Source of the DNA: Azolla caroliniana | Taxonomy: Eukaryota; Polypodiophyta | Length of the DNA: 64,000 nucleotides | Assembly (NCBI GenBank): GCA_043228905.1 | Contig: JBHGNT010000018.1 | Span: 744,001-808,000 of the forward strand | Direction: 5' to 3' | Shown: piece by piece, positions 1 to 10,883 of the stretch | How positions within the stretch are numbered: position 1 is the stretch's first letter | Layout: every line of letters starts with the position of its first letter | Made by a program: the position numbers and the translations under genes | The notes under the pieces: generated by a model | Told to the model about the DNA's origin: nothing | Seen by the model: the letters and a program-made list of their open reading frames with translations, nothing else | Database searches by the model: none

Positions 1-839
1 TAAATGCCCCAGTTTGGTTTCAACTTCCCTAAATGGTTTTGATTTAAATAGTTTGGTTTACCTTTTCTTAAATGGTTTGGTTTAATGGCTTGAAAGTTCA
101 CAAACAGTTTGGTTTGGTTTTTGTTTTATATAAATGGCTTGGTTTCAAGGCAAAGAAACTGAACCGAACCAAGCCCATTGCTAGATACATATATGAGAAG
201 CACTTCATAGAACAAAAATATTATTTACTTCACAAGGAAATTGTGTTAGATAAAGCTTAATTATTATTAAACTTAACTTTAAATACATTGTATGTTGTCT
301 TCTCTCAACCTAACCAGTTGCAAGAGTAGTATTGCTAGATTTGTACAAGCTTCCATTCCATTATATATACTTTGAGAGCATTAATTTGGTTCACATATTC
401 GAGCACTTCACATATTTTGTAACATGGTTTGAACTTTGAACTTCTTTAAGAAACATCAATATCCTTCTCCCTTTATCACAACCTTATCACTGATGGTGTT
501 ATTTTTAAAAAATTTGAATGTTGCCTAATTCCTTCAATTAAATATACCCACAGATTACATACCAACCTTGTAGATTTATCAATGTAGTTGTCTCTTTAGC
601 AATTATTACATCTCTATGGATAATGGCAGAGACATTTCACACAAACTAAACACGACTTACTAATGCACTTGGTAGCATAAATTTTGGTAATAGCTCAAAG
701 TTCCATACGATGTTAATTATGAACCTAACACCTAACATTGTAGTTTATGTGTAGACTTACCTTTTTAATGATCCTATGTATATCACGAAAAAATGTTTGT
801 GTGGAGTAGATGAAAGAATTATAATCAAATTATGAAACC
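1..839. other. AT-rich stretch without recognised genes
   Basis: No ORF here resembles a known protein. The first ~170 bases carry several loose copies of a TTTGGTTT-like word (for example AAATGGTTTGG), which looks like decayed simple repeat. The rest is AT-rich and unstructured to the eye. It may be the 5' part of the LINE remnant that follows, but I see no protein-level support for that. Confidence 0.5.
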
Positions 840-2640
840 ATATTTTGCAAACTGATCCAAAGCTTAGTTTGCATGGTCTTCTTGTGTTGCACTCTCACCA
901 ATGCCTCTTGGATATAGAAATTTGTAGATGACATCTCAGACTACATACAATGGGACGTGGAAAATCTAAAGAAGCTAGTAAGTGGACTATCCTTGTTTTG
1001 CAAGAGATCAAAATCCATGATCAATTGGCATAAATCCTGTGCAATATGGCTTTATGATGAATCACATCTTGCATGGAACCCACATCCCAGTCTCATGTGG
1101 ATCAATCAAGGAGCGAGCACCAAATATTTGGGTTTCTAAATCGGCTTCAACATTCCTTCAGAGACAATGATTACACCAATTATTCACTCCATTTGAAAAA
1201 AGTTGATACATTGGAGCTCGAAAAAACTCTCATGAGTAGGTCACATCATAGTGGCAAATCAAGTATTACACGCAATAGTGTGGTACAACCTATCATGCAG
1301 GACAATCTTGAAGGAAAGTATACATTAGATTCAACAACTAGTACACAACTACATTTGGTCCGATAAGAAAGATCATGCAACTCGGGCAAAGGTGGCGTGA
1401 CATGTGCTCACATTACCCAAGTTGATCTGAGGAGGGTTGGGTTGGGTTGATCCCCTCTCACAGTCCAAAGCATTACTCGCCAAATTTGTGGTGCGAGGAC
1501 TCCAACTAGGGGATGATTGTTGGAAAATGCTATTGTGAATTCACTTTGCTTCCTTTATGCCATGGAAAGGGGCCAGTTGGGCCCCTCAGATGGGATGCAT
1601 TCTAAACATGGATCTCAAACCAAGTTTCTCATGCGAATTGGAGGATAGATTCAGTGCATCCATGTGGAAGGCGTGGTGTGACATAAGATGACGACTCAAG
1701 TGTGATCGACCTAACTCCAAACCTGCTTGGCTCCATCAATGCATCATGTGGAACCCATGTATCAGAGATGAATTGGGCCAACTAATTGGATCAAGTAAGG
1801 GGCTATCATGGGGAAGCATTGCAAAAGGTCCAAGAAATAGTATAGAATGTTGGAGATGAATTATGTCATTGCCACTACAAGATCAAGACAACATACTCCA
1901 TGGAATCAAGGGTGAATGGACTATGATATTTGAAATTATGAACGCTCTGTTGCTTGGGGAAGCTCCTACTCAAAGGACAACAATGGAGAAATGGATAGGC
2001 TACAAGGAGGAGGGCCCTTTGATCCCAAGAGGTAGGGAAACACCGGATAAGATCCAGGGCCATGAACTTGAGACAATGAAGTACCAACATCGAACATCGC
2101 AATTCGAGTACTCATATATACTAGCTGTAAATGGATTGTAGATTCCATTCGGATCAAAGTAACAACCATAATGACACATATGTACTCATGAAAACACATG
2201 CCTATGTAAGGTTAATTGGGACCCTTTGCAATCGATGTGGTGCAATCCTTATATAGGTCAAAGAAGCAAAACCATCCCTTTCATCCAATTCATGACTAGA
2301 TTGGGTTGTCACATTCAAGCCGCTCAAACTGCCTGAGAGCTAGATGCTACAAAGATATGGCACACATACTATGTTCCCCATACAATTATTACAATGTTAA
2401 ATGACAGAAAATATGGAAATAAGGCCATGCTAGGCAAATTACCACGTTCCAATGGATATTAATACATAGGTCACTATAAAGGGATATGGAGTGAAGTTGT
2501 AGCCCCTCTACGATGGCCTCACGAGCAAATTCGATAGAGTCAAAAGACAACGATTAGCCTTCATCCAACAATGGTTGTCCTCTCCTTTTCTTGAGTCACT
2601 GGGCCTCCACATAAGGCGGAATTATTGCATCCCTATTGGG
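840..2640 (+). pseudogene. LINE reverse transcriptase remnant (3' part)
   Basis: Translation around 917-1139 gives FVDDISDYIQWD, then INWHKS and YLGF. These fit the second half of a plant LINE reverse transcriptase: the catalytic box, the 'INW.KS' strand and the 'YLGF.IG' strand, with correct order and spacing. Downstream to about 2640 the frame is lost to stops and indels, but short phrases (such as those at 1860-2140) fit the region before the LINE zinc-binding domain. The catalytic box reads VDD, as in the two larger LINEs of this window, so it is probably an old copy of the same family. Boundaries are approximate and no poly-A tail or target duplication is visible. Confidence 0.65.
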
Positions 2641-2879
2641 ATTTTTATATAACATTCTCATCTGTAAAATTTGATAACTAATTGAAGGAGTTTGTTTTTG
2701 GAAAAAAGAAGAAGTTACGCACATGTGTGTGAAAGTCAAGTGGATTCACTAACTTAGGAATTGAACTATGCACAAGTGTGTGGTCGTCAGGGGGACAACC
2801 TCGAGTTTTGGAGCAATGTCACAACAAATGATGGTCACCAGGGGGGGCAACTTTGAGTTTCTATGCAACATCTTGATGA

Positions 2880-4431
2880 ATGTTAACTTCACAGTGTTGC
2901 TGATGCACTAAGTCACATCCGTGAAGTTAACATGCTTAGCTTCACTGAAATAACATTAGATCTTTATGATCACCTTCGAGGAAAGTATCCTAATGATAGT
3001 TATTTTGCGAAATACTGGGCAAGAGTTGAATCTAGAACAGACACCACCACATCCTCGAAGGAGTACTTCCACATTGCTAATGGTTTGCTCTACCGTAATG
3101 GGAATGTTTGTGTTCCAGATTTGCTTGAGGTAAAAAAGAGAATTCTTTTTGAATGCCATGATGCACCCTCTGCGGGGCACCCTGGAATACATCGTACACT
3201 CGTTCTAATCTCCACTCATTTATATTGGCCTAAGATGCACCCTGGCATACATAGCTATGTGACTAAATATCACCAATGTTAGGTTAACAAAGCCGAGCGA
3301 CTTAAAGCCGCAAGACTTTTACATCCCTTGGACATTCCCAATAATAAGTGGGAAAGTATATCCATGGATTTTATTGTTAGCCTTCCTCGCACCCAAAAAG
3401 GCCATGATGCCATTTGGGTTGTGGTTGATAACTAACTAAAATGGCAAGATTTATTGCTACTAAAACCACGGTAACAACTCATGAATTGGCTTACCAATTC
3501 GTTGATGAGTTATTTCCTTTTTATGGGTTATCGATGGATATTGTGAGTGATCGAGATCCAAAATTTACTAGTGACTTCTAGACGCAAGTCTTTAAGAAGT
3601 TAGAAACTACATTGAGCATGAGCTCCACGAATCATCCTCAATCTGATGGACAGACAGAACGAGTAAATCAAATTATTGAGGACATGCTTCGAGCATACGT
3701 TGGTACAAAACCAACAAAATGGGAACGTTATCTCCCAATTTTGGAGTTTGCTTATAACAACTCCAAGCATACGTCGACGGGATATAGTCCTTTTATGTTG
3801 ATGTATGGTTTTTAGGTACGAGCCCCGATTGATGTTAATATACATCATGATGAGTTGCGAAGTACGCAAAACTTTCTTCGAGATATGCAAGATATGTTGC
3901 ATATTGCACGAGATAATATAAAAACAACTCAAGATAGAGCCCGTTTTTATGCCGATCATCATAGGCAACCTCGTGTATTCAACCCTGGACAGAAGGTATT
4001 TTTACGTGTACCTCACAATTCTAAGACATTGTCTAAGGGTAAGTGTGCTACGTTAGCTCCACGGGTTTGTGGACCTTTTACATTCCTCAAACGCATTGGG
4101 TCATCAACCTATCGTCTCGCTCTTCCCGATGGTGTTGAAATTCATCCAGTTTTTCATGTGAGTCGTCTAAAAGAACTTCTAGGTTCTGGCGACAATACAG
4201 TTACAACTGCAACTCTGGTTACTTCTGAAGAATCATCTTCTAAACCACATGTACCAGAAAGAATTCTCGATGTTAAAACAAAAAAATTACGTACTAAAGA
4301 AATCCAAGAATTCAAAATAAAATGGATGGATAAATCAATAAAAGACGCCACATGGGAACGCGAAAATATTCTCAGAACTAACTTCCCTAACTTTCCATTA
4401 CAAGAGTGCAATGTTTTAAAGAAGGGGAGTA
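2880..4431 (+). pseudogene. Ty3/gypsy chromovirus pol remnant: RNase H tail, integrase, chromodomain-like C-terminus
   Basis: The remnant begins with a 'VADALSH' phrase, the end of a gypsy RNase H. At 2932-3282 comes the integrase zinc finger (two His, then 'YHQC' where CxxC is expected; the second Cys is replaced). The integrase core at 3300-3815 contains '[10 protein letters not shown]' and 'HPQSDGQTERVNQ' but has several stops and frameshifts. At 3855-4466 an open segment holds 'GQKVFLRVP', 'GPFTFLKRIG', 'HPVFHVSRLK' and, near the end, 'KIKWMDKSIKDATWE', which is the layout of a chromovirus integrase C-terminus with a chromodomain. Protease and reverse transcriptase are missing upstream. 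Just before it (about 2700-2880) two imperfect copies of a CAGGGGG-containing ~75-bp phrase are seen, of unknown origin. Confidence 0.85.
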
Positions 4432-4890
4432 TGTTACGGGCATGCCCATATAATATCCCGTGGTGAGAATTTACCGTAGTATTCTATACATGTGGATAAG
4501 TGTGAGGGTTAAACGAGAGTTTAAAGAAGGGGAGGATTACTTTTAATCCTCAGGATTGAGACAACCCATTAGGCCAAGTGTGAACTTGCCTGGGGGCCTT
4601 GGGTATCGCTATAAATAAGAGGCCTAGCTACCCTCATTTCATCATCTTTTGACTACGTCGAGACTTTGTTTCGTGGTGGTTCAACTCTTGTAGCGAGCGC
4701 GCCAACACCATGTACAACTAGACGCCACAACGGTGGTATGGGACGCCGATCGAGGCTTGAGTCCGTCTCGATCCCTTCGTTCGGGTGGATCAACACCCTT
4801 CTTTCTCTCTCTCCTTTCTATCTATCTACATATCATTCTTTTCTCCTTATCATACGCTTACATTAGATCATATCTCTAATAGTGTGTGTG
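4432..4890 (+). repeat. 3' LTR of the chromovirus (right end truncated)
   Basis: A polypurine tract AAAGAAGGGGAG immediately precedes TGTTACGGGCATGCCC at 4432, the expected LTR start. A TATA-like CTATAAATAAGAGG lies near 4610. The right end is unclear, because by about 4890 the sequence matches the LTR of copia F. The LTR end has therefore been lost or overwritten, and no matching 5' LTR lies in the window. Confidence 0.7.
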
Positions 4891-5166
4891 TGTCTATACA
4901 ACAACAACTCTCAACTGAAAGTAATAACCACATTCTCTATAACCATTTGCCCTAATTATATTTATAATTATATAACTTACAAGCTATTTACAAATGTGGC
5001 CTCAATGGCCCATAAGAAACATATTTACAAATCTGTCTGTATTCACGGTTCATACTAGATACGGCCGAAACCTTATGCTTTCATCCTATCCGGCTTCCGA
5101 ATATCCTTCCGGATTCATCCAATCTGGCTTGACCGGTCCCCATCCGGAGGGACTGATATCTCAACA
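4891..5166 (-). repeat. Truncated 3' LTR of copia F
   Basis: It matches the other F LTR (about 9400-9450 plus 10175-10318), starting from the phrase ATACAACAACAACTCTCAAC and ending ATCTCAACA, followed by the purine-rich tract (plus-strand TCTCTCCTTTCAC) of the minus-strand element. It carries the uninterrupted sequence where the other LTR holds the hAT-like insertion, so it serves as an empty-site control. Confidence 0.75.
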
Positions 5167-8100
5167 ATCTCTCCTTTCACTTCGGCATGGGGTCTTCGTT
5201 AACCCATTTCGTCTGCGGCACGAGTCTTGTTCTTGTTCTTCTACTCTCTCCCGAAGCCAGTGGTATCTGCACTGGATGTGCTTCGTCTTGGAGTGGTAGG
5301 CCACGTTCTTTGCAAGGTGGATGACACTTTCACTGTCGTAGTACAACCGGTATTCCTCCTGTTGGATCCCCAACTCTCCGATTAAGTCCTTCATCCAAAC
5401 TATTTCCTTGCCGGCTTCCACGGCTTCCACGGCTTCCACGACCGCCATGTACTCCGCTTCTGCTGTTGACAGTGCAACATGCTTATGTAGCCTTGACTGC
5501 CATGATATGGCTCCCCCCTGCAAATGTCATGACGTATCCGAATGTAGACCGGTTGGTGTCCACATCAGCTGACATGTCCGAATCGATGAATCCTTCAAGT
5601 TGGCGTTTACCTGAGCCAAATCGTAGGCACAAGCTCAAGGTGCCTTTTAGGTACCGAAGTATCCACTTGACGACTGCCCAGTGGTCCTTTACTGGATTGC
5701 TCATGGATCGGCTTACTATGTTGACTGCATAACCGATGTTCAGTCGTGTACCCACCATTGCGTACACGAGACTTCCGACTGCAGAGGTATACAATATCTT
5801 CATCATTTCCGACTTCTTTGCCTTTGTCTTTGGGCTCTATTTTCTGGACAACTTGCAATTTTCCGGAAGTGTCGACCTGGCCAGCTTGGCATCTCACATG
5901 CTGAACCTTTGAAGCACCTTTTTCATGTACTTCCCCTGTGACATCTACAACTGTTTCTTCGTCCGGTTCCGGATTATGTGCATCCCCAAAATCTATTTCG
6001 ATGGACCCATATCTTTCATTGCGAACGACCGGGTCAAGGCCTTCTTTAGCATCCCGATTTTGATACGGTCCCGTTCGACGATCAACATGTCGTCCACGTA
6101 CAATAGTAGTATCAAGAAGTCTCCTCCATCGAACTTCTTCACGAATACATAGTGGTCGGCCTGCATCTTGTGGTATCCTTGATTGGTCATGAAGAAGTCA
6201 AACTTCCGATACCATTGCCGGGGGGCTTGCTTCAGTCTGTATAAGCTCTTCTTCAACCGGCACACCAGGTTCTCCTTCCCTTTCTTGACGAATCACTCCG
6301 GTTGTTGCATGTAGATCTCTTCCTTGAGGTTATCGTGTAGGAACGCCATCGTGACATCTAGTTGCTCGACCTCGAGGTCCATGCTTGCCACTATGCTTAG
6401 CATTGTCCGGAGGGATGCCATCTTGACTATCAGGGCAAAGATCTCATTGAAATCCATTCCTTTCTTCTACTGGAATCTTTTCACCATGATCCAGGCTCTG
6501 TATCTTGGTGGATTCCCCGCATCTCCCGGTTTTAACTTGTACACCCACTTGTTCCGGAGCGCTCTCTTTCCTTTCGGCAACTTCGTCAATTCGTATGTAT
6601 GGTTCTCATGCAGAGAATTCATTTCATCATGCATGGCACTCAACCGCTTTTGGTTGTGCTGCTTCTTCAAAGCTTTCCGGCTCCTCCTCGTTGGTCAACA
6701 ATATATGCTCTTCTTCCGGAAATCTCCAGGGGGCACTTCTCTCCCTAAGAGGATATTGATGAAGAGATAGAGAAAAATGATAGAGAAGAGAGGAGGAGGA
6801 AAAAAGAATGCTTCAATATACTAATAAGAAAAGAATACAATACTCTTATACTCTAAGAGTAACAAAAACCAAATAACTACTTAAATATAATATTAGACAA
6901 AAAAGTCTTTCCTTCTTCACCCTTTCTTCTACTAAGCTTCTTATAACCCTCTTATTCTTTCTCCCTTCTTCTTGTAGATAATCTATCCCATCCTTGTGGA
7001 TATTCTATTCCTCATCCATCCCCTTAATTGCTAAGAATACTGCATATTTATAGGTTTTTAGTTGCGTTATTCTTGCTTTTTTCTTTTCTTTTCTTTTACA
7101 TATCCTCGAGTTTGTGTGGTGCGTTTTTCATATAATCATTTTTGGGGTTTCATCCAATTTTTTCATATAAGAAAGCTCTCTTTGTCAGATTTCTTGTGAA
7201 TCTTTTCTTTTGAAATTTGGATAAGAGATGAAGAAGTTATGAGCTTTTTTCTCTACCTTGCTTTTTTTGCTTAATTTCCTACGTTTTTCTTCTTTTTCTA
7301 CCTTTGAAAAACGCCTCTAACTTTATTTCTCTTCAATTTCATTTATCTTTTAACTCTTGGACCTTTCATATTGTGCTTTATTCTTCTATACCTTCGCATC
7401 CAATCTATTTGTCACGGTCTTTTCCTATGAGCAAAAATTGACTTCACAGATATCTTCTTCCTTGGTTCTCTAACACCGGTTCTTCATCCGAATCTGGTCG
7501 AGATCTTGTCCGGTTTCGGTGTCTGGATCTTCTTCGATCGGTTCGGTTCTTTGTCTGAGTTCGATCGGTTCCCTATGGTCTTCGGTTGACATTCGGCTTC
7601 CGACCGGATGAATCCTCGCATCTTCAAACCGATCTCTATCAGTTGATCTGGAGGATGCTATCTTCTTCTCTGACTCCCAGTCGGCAATGGTCTTGTCTTC
7701 CATGAAGACTATGTCTCGACTTCGGAAGACCTTCTTGTTGACCAAGTCCCACACTCGGTAGCCAAACTCATCATTGCCATATCCAAGAAATATGCACAAT
7801 CGGGATTTCGGGTCCAATTTTGCTCTATTGTCCTTTGCTATATGCACATAAGCAAGATAACTGAACACCTTCAAATGCCGTAAGACATGTCTTTACCAGT
7901 CCATACTCTCTGTGGTGTATCTCCTTCCAAGGGTGTTGAGGGTGATCTGTTTACCACAAACATCGCTGTCATTAGCGCCTCAGCCCAAAATGTCTTGGAC
8001 AACTTGGCATGTGCAAGCATACTCAAGACTCTCCACATGTCTCCTATGACTCTCCACATGTCTCCTATGCCTACAATTCGGCATGCATCTTCATTCCCCA

Positions 8101-9095
8101 TCCTCACATAGCCGTGATCTCTGGCTCTGCAAGATGCGAAGCACTTCTGGTCGAGGGTCAGATGGAACAACGCTCCATAGTCGACAACACACGTCATTTC
8201 ATCGCTGGCAAGATGTAGCTCGCTCTCCTCAGTGATGAGCAACCGTTCTTCTTCGCTTGTCGCGTTTGCCGATGTTCCTTTCCAATCCGAACTCTTCCGG
8301 TCCGGACCCTTCTTCGAGTCAACATTGTCAGCTCCCCCTTTCTCCTTCTAGAAGTGTTGGCAATTCTTCTTGAAGTGCCTCAACTTCCCACAATAGAAGT
8401 ACGTGGGCCTCCCCCTTGACTTTGACCTCGTCCCCGACTTTTCCCGGTTTTGGGGACTTCCATTTCGGCCTCTCCCTCGTTGTGTGTCGGTTTCGGTAAC
8501 TAGGGCTTTTGAGTCGGAGATCACTTCCTTGTCTTTCTGATGAGCCTCTTCATCCAACAAGCTTGATTTTACTCTTGCTAGGGATAGGTGTTTCCCTTTC
8601 GGCCTGGTGTAGCCCAAAGTGACAACTAATGTCTCCCAACTGTCCGGGAGGGAACTAAGCAGTAACAACGCGAGTACCTCATCAACTAGAGTTACCTCCA
8701 ATGAGGTAGTTTGATTTATAAGCCCCTGGAAGGCATTCATGTGCTCCGCCATGCTAGAGCTATCTTGTTATCTGAGTCTCACTAACTTTGAAAGACCGAG
8801 ACTCGATTTACGACATTCTTGTTCTCAAACGTGATGCTTATCTTCTCCCAGAGCTCGTGGGCTTTCTTCTCCTCATTGAAGTTGTTGTATAGGCTCATGT
8901 TGATGAAACATCGAATGTAGGCCGTTGTCTTCATCTGCATCACCTCCCATGTCGGTGCATCTATTTTGTCCGGTTTTGCATCTCCAAACTGTACCGGCAG
9001 CTAGAGATCTTTTACCACCGACATGTCTCTGATCTTCGACTTCCACATTGAATAGTTGGAGCCGGTGAACTTGAACCTGCCGCCGAAACCAAATT
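5167..9095 (-). pseudogene. Copia F gag-pol, multiply broken
   Basis: Reading down the minus strand, gag is at about 9070-8350 with a degraded zinc knuckle (8400-8348, 'FYCGKLRHFKKNCQ'). The protease-like stretch at 8240-8160 has 'VVDYGALFHLT' where DSGAS is expected, so the catalytic aspartate remains but the following Ser is Tyr. Most of the integrase core is deleted: 'GIGDMWRVIGDMWRV' jumps straight to 'LSMLAHAKL'. The integrase C-terminus is at 7874-7470. After the solo LTR, reverse transcriptase runs 6700-5990 with an intact YVDDM box near 6090. RNase H follows at 5800-5160, with a short triplication of the 'VEA' codons near 5420. Frameshifts and stops are spread throughout, so it is a dead copy. 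Confidence 0.85.
6757..7448. repeat. Solo LTR inside copia F, with 5-bp target duplication GATAT
   Basis: This 692-bp AT-rich, non-coding block interrupts the pol gene of F. It starts TGATGAAGAG, ends TGACTTCACA (TG...CA) and is flanked by GATAT at 6752-6756 and 7449-7453. The undisturbed sequence is visible in element E (near 53650), where GGATATCTCC is continuous. Size, ends and 5-bp duplication indicate a solo LTR of an unrelated retrotransposon. Its orientation cannot be told without an internal region. Confidence 0.75.
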
Positions 9096-9110
9096 ACTTT
9101 GATACCAATT

Positions 9111-10318
9111 TGACAAGAATAGTGCTCGGTTGAAACTCAGTTCCAATCACTCTATGGAAGAAACAGAAATAAGAAATAAGGATGAATGCACTTAAACAAT
9201 CAAATGAGACTACACAAGATGTTTACATGGAAAACCTCAAGGAGGCAAAACCACAGGAGTTCGCAAACACCAAACAGGATCACTATAGAGAAGATGTGCA
9301 CCAATGTGTGAGTAAGAAGAAATGACCTCGAGCTCTACCTTCGCCAACCAGCGGTTACAACAAAAAGGTTTCTCTCTCTCTCTCTCTCTCTATACAACAA
9401 CTCTCAACTGAAAGTAATAACCACACTTTCTATAACCATTTGTTATATTTATACTCATAGATTGACATATTCGCATTTGTCGGGTTTCCCATTCGAATGC
9501 AAACGAATATGAATACAAATGGGTGGTCAAGTATTCGTTTAACACAAAAAAAAGAAGAATATTTAAACTCTGTCTTTTTTAATTTCCTAGGATACAAAAA
9601 AGGAACTTGACAATAAATAGGGATAATAAAAGAGGGACTTGGGGATTTGACACTATTAAATTTTTATAATAAATGTATAACTTATAACTTATAAGTATGT
9701 ATTCGTTTTATTTTTAATAAAAATAAAATAAAAATAAAAATAAAGGCTCATTAATTTCTCACTTTTTATTCCCTCAAAGTTTATGGACATTTTTATTTTG
9801 ACATTAAAAATAGTACTTCACACTAATTATATCTTCAAAGTTCATACTAATTATATTTGTAAGTATAACTAAATTTTTATAATAAATGTATAACTTATAA
9901 CTTATAAGTATTTGTTTTTAAAAAATAAAAAAATAAAATGATTAATTAAAATAAGTTTCATAATCTCTCTTGACACTATAATTTATTAATGAATAATTGT
10001 TCTTTTTTTGGTGAAATAAATTTAAATAAATAAATAAATAAATATTTTATATATATTTTGCAAAACGAATGGGTTTTTAATATTCTTGGGGCCATTTCGT
10101 ATTCTCGAATATTGAGAATATTGCACATGGAGAATATCACGAATATCATGCATGTGTCAATCTATGTTTATACTTATATAACTTACGGGCTATTTACAAA
10201 TGTGGCCTCAATGGCCCATAAGAAACATATTTACAAATCTGTCTCTCTTCACGGTTCATACTGGATTGGCTGAAACTAGCTCGACCAATCCCCATCCGGA
10301 GGGACCAATATCTCAACA
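9111..10318 (-). repeat. 5' LTR of copia F, split by a hAT-like insertion
   Basis: On the plus strand it runs from TGACAAGAATAG to ATCTCAACA. Next to it, at about 9095-9109, minus-strand TTGGTATCAAAGTAAT is a mutated primer binding site of the initiator-Met type (TGGTATCAGAGC). It contains a (CT)n run near 9370 and is interrupted at 9456-10166. Without that insert it is about 490 bp. Confidence 0.8.
9456..10166. mobile_element. hAT-like non-autonomous DNA transposon (MITE), 8-bp target duplication
   Basis: It has perfect 12-bp terminal inverted repeats, CATAGATTGACA at the left end and TGTCAATCTATG at the right, flanked by the 8-bp duplication TTTATACT (9448-9455 and 10167-10174). The empty site is seen in the other F LTR near 4960. 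The 711-bp body is very AT-rich and has no coding capacity. It contains an internal duplication of ~45 bp (around 9655 and 9870, sharing AACTTATAACTTATAAG) and several CGAATA/TATTCG words near both ends, as expected for subterminal transposase binding motifs. An 8-bp duplication is the hallmark of hAT elements, although the terminal sequence is not one I can match to a named family. Confidence 0.8.
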
Positions 10319-10338
10319 ATCATATCACTTATGCTAGT

Positions 10339-10787
10339 TGTTGAGCGAGCAAGCTCAACCGGATCCGGATCGGCTGAGTAAGCCAGAGCTGGATCGGTCT
10401 CTGGATGATATCTGGAACTAGGAGCTGGATCAGAGAGACGGATCGGGGAGCCGGATTCAAATGTGAACCGGAAGGCTAGTTGTAGCCTATACTCCTAGAC
10501 TACTAAGTAGTCAGAGTCCTCGTAGTTAGTGTCATCCGCTCGTATGAGCATTGAAGTACATAATACTTTTGTCAATCCTTTTGAGGGCTTGTATAAATAG
10601 TGCTGTTTAGCACGTTGTATAGATAGAGAGTTACATAGTGTTATTTTTGAATTGAGTTTATGCTCTCCCTCTCTCTGTCTCTCCCATGTATGCTAAGTAC
10701 TCTCTAGCTTCCATTGAACCTGTTTTTATTCTCTGTTGCTGCTTGTCTAAACCGGTTTTGTCAAGCTTCCGCACGCTAACTTTTACA
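10339..10787 (+). repeat. 5' LTR of copia C
   Basis: This 449-bp LTR runs from TGTTGAGCGAGCAAG to CTAACTTTTACA. A TATA-like GTATAAATAG lies near 10590 and a pyrimidine-rich CTCTCCCTCTCTC stretch near 10665. It is followed directly by the primer binding site. Confidence 0.85.
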
Positions 10788-10805
10788 TGGTATCAGAGCG
10801 TGAGG
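10788..10805 (+). other. Primer binding site of copia C (initiator tRNA-Met)
   Basis: TGGTATCAGAGCGTGAGG begins immediately after the LTR. The first 12 bases are the common plant copia site complementary to the 3' end of initiator tRNA-Met. Confidence 0.8.
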
Positions 10806-10883
10806 GTTGAGACTCCTCTGCAACTGACATACGCTTTCGAAGACAAACCCTAACACCCGGTGAAGAACAGAAGAGAACCAAAG

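Larger units (their letters stand above)
4891..10318 (-). mobile_element. Copia element F (minus strand), degenerate, same superfamily as D and E
   Basis: The element has a truncated LTR at 4891-5166 (its 3' side), an internal region 5167-9110 and an LTR at 9111-10318. Read on the minus strand it encodes gag, protease, integrase, reverse transcriptase and RNase H in copia order, with close similarity to element E at 52007-56080. It is broken by many stops, a large integrase deletion and two later insertions (6757-7448 and 9456-10166). The left LTR is truncated where it meets the chromovirus LTR, so no target duplication of F itself can be read. Confidence 0.85.
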
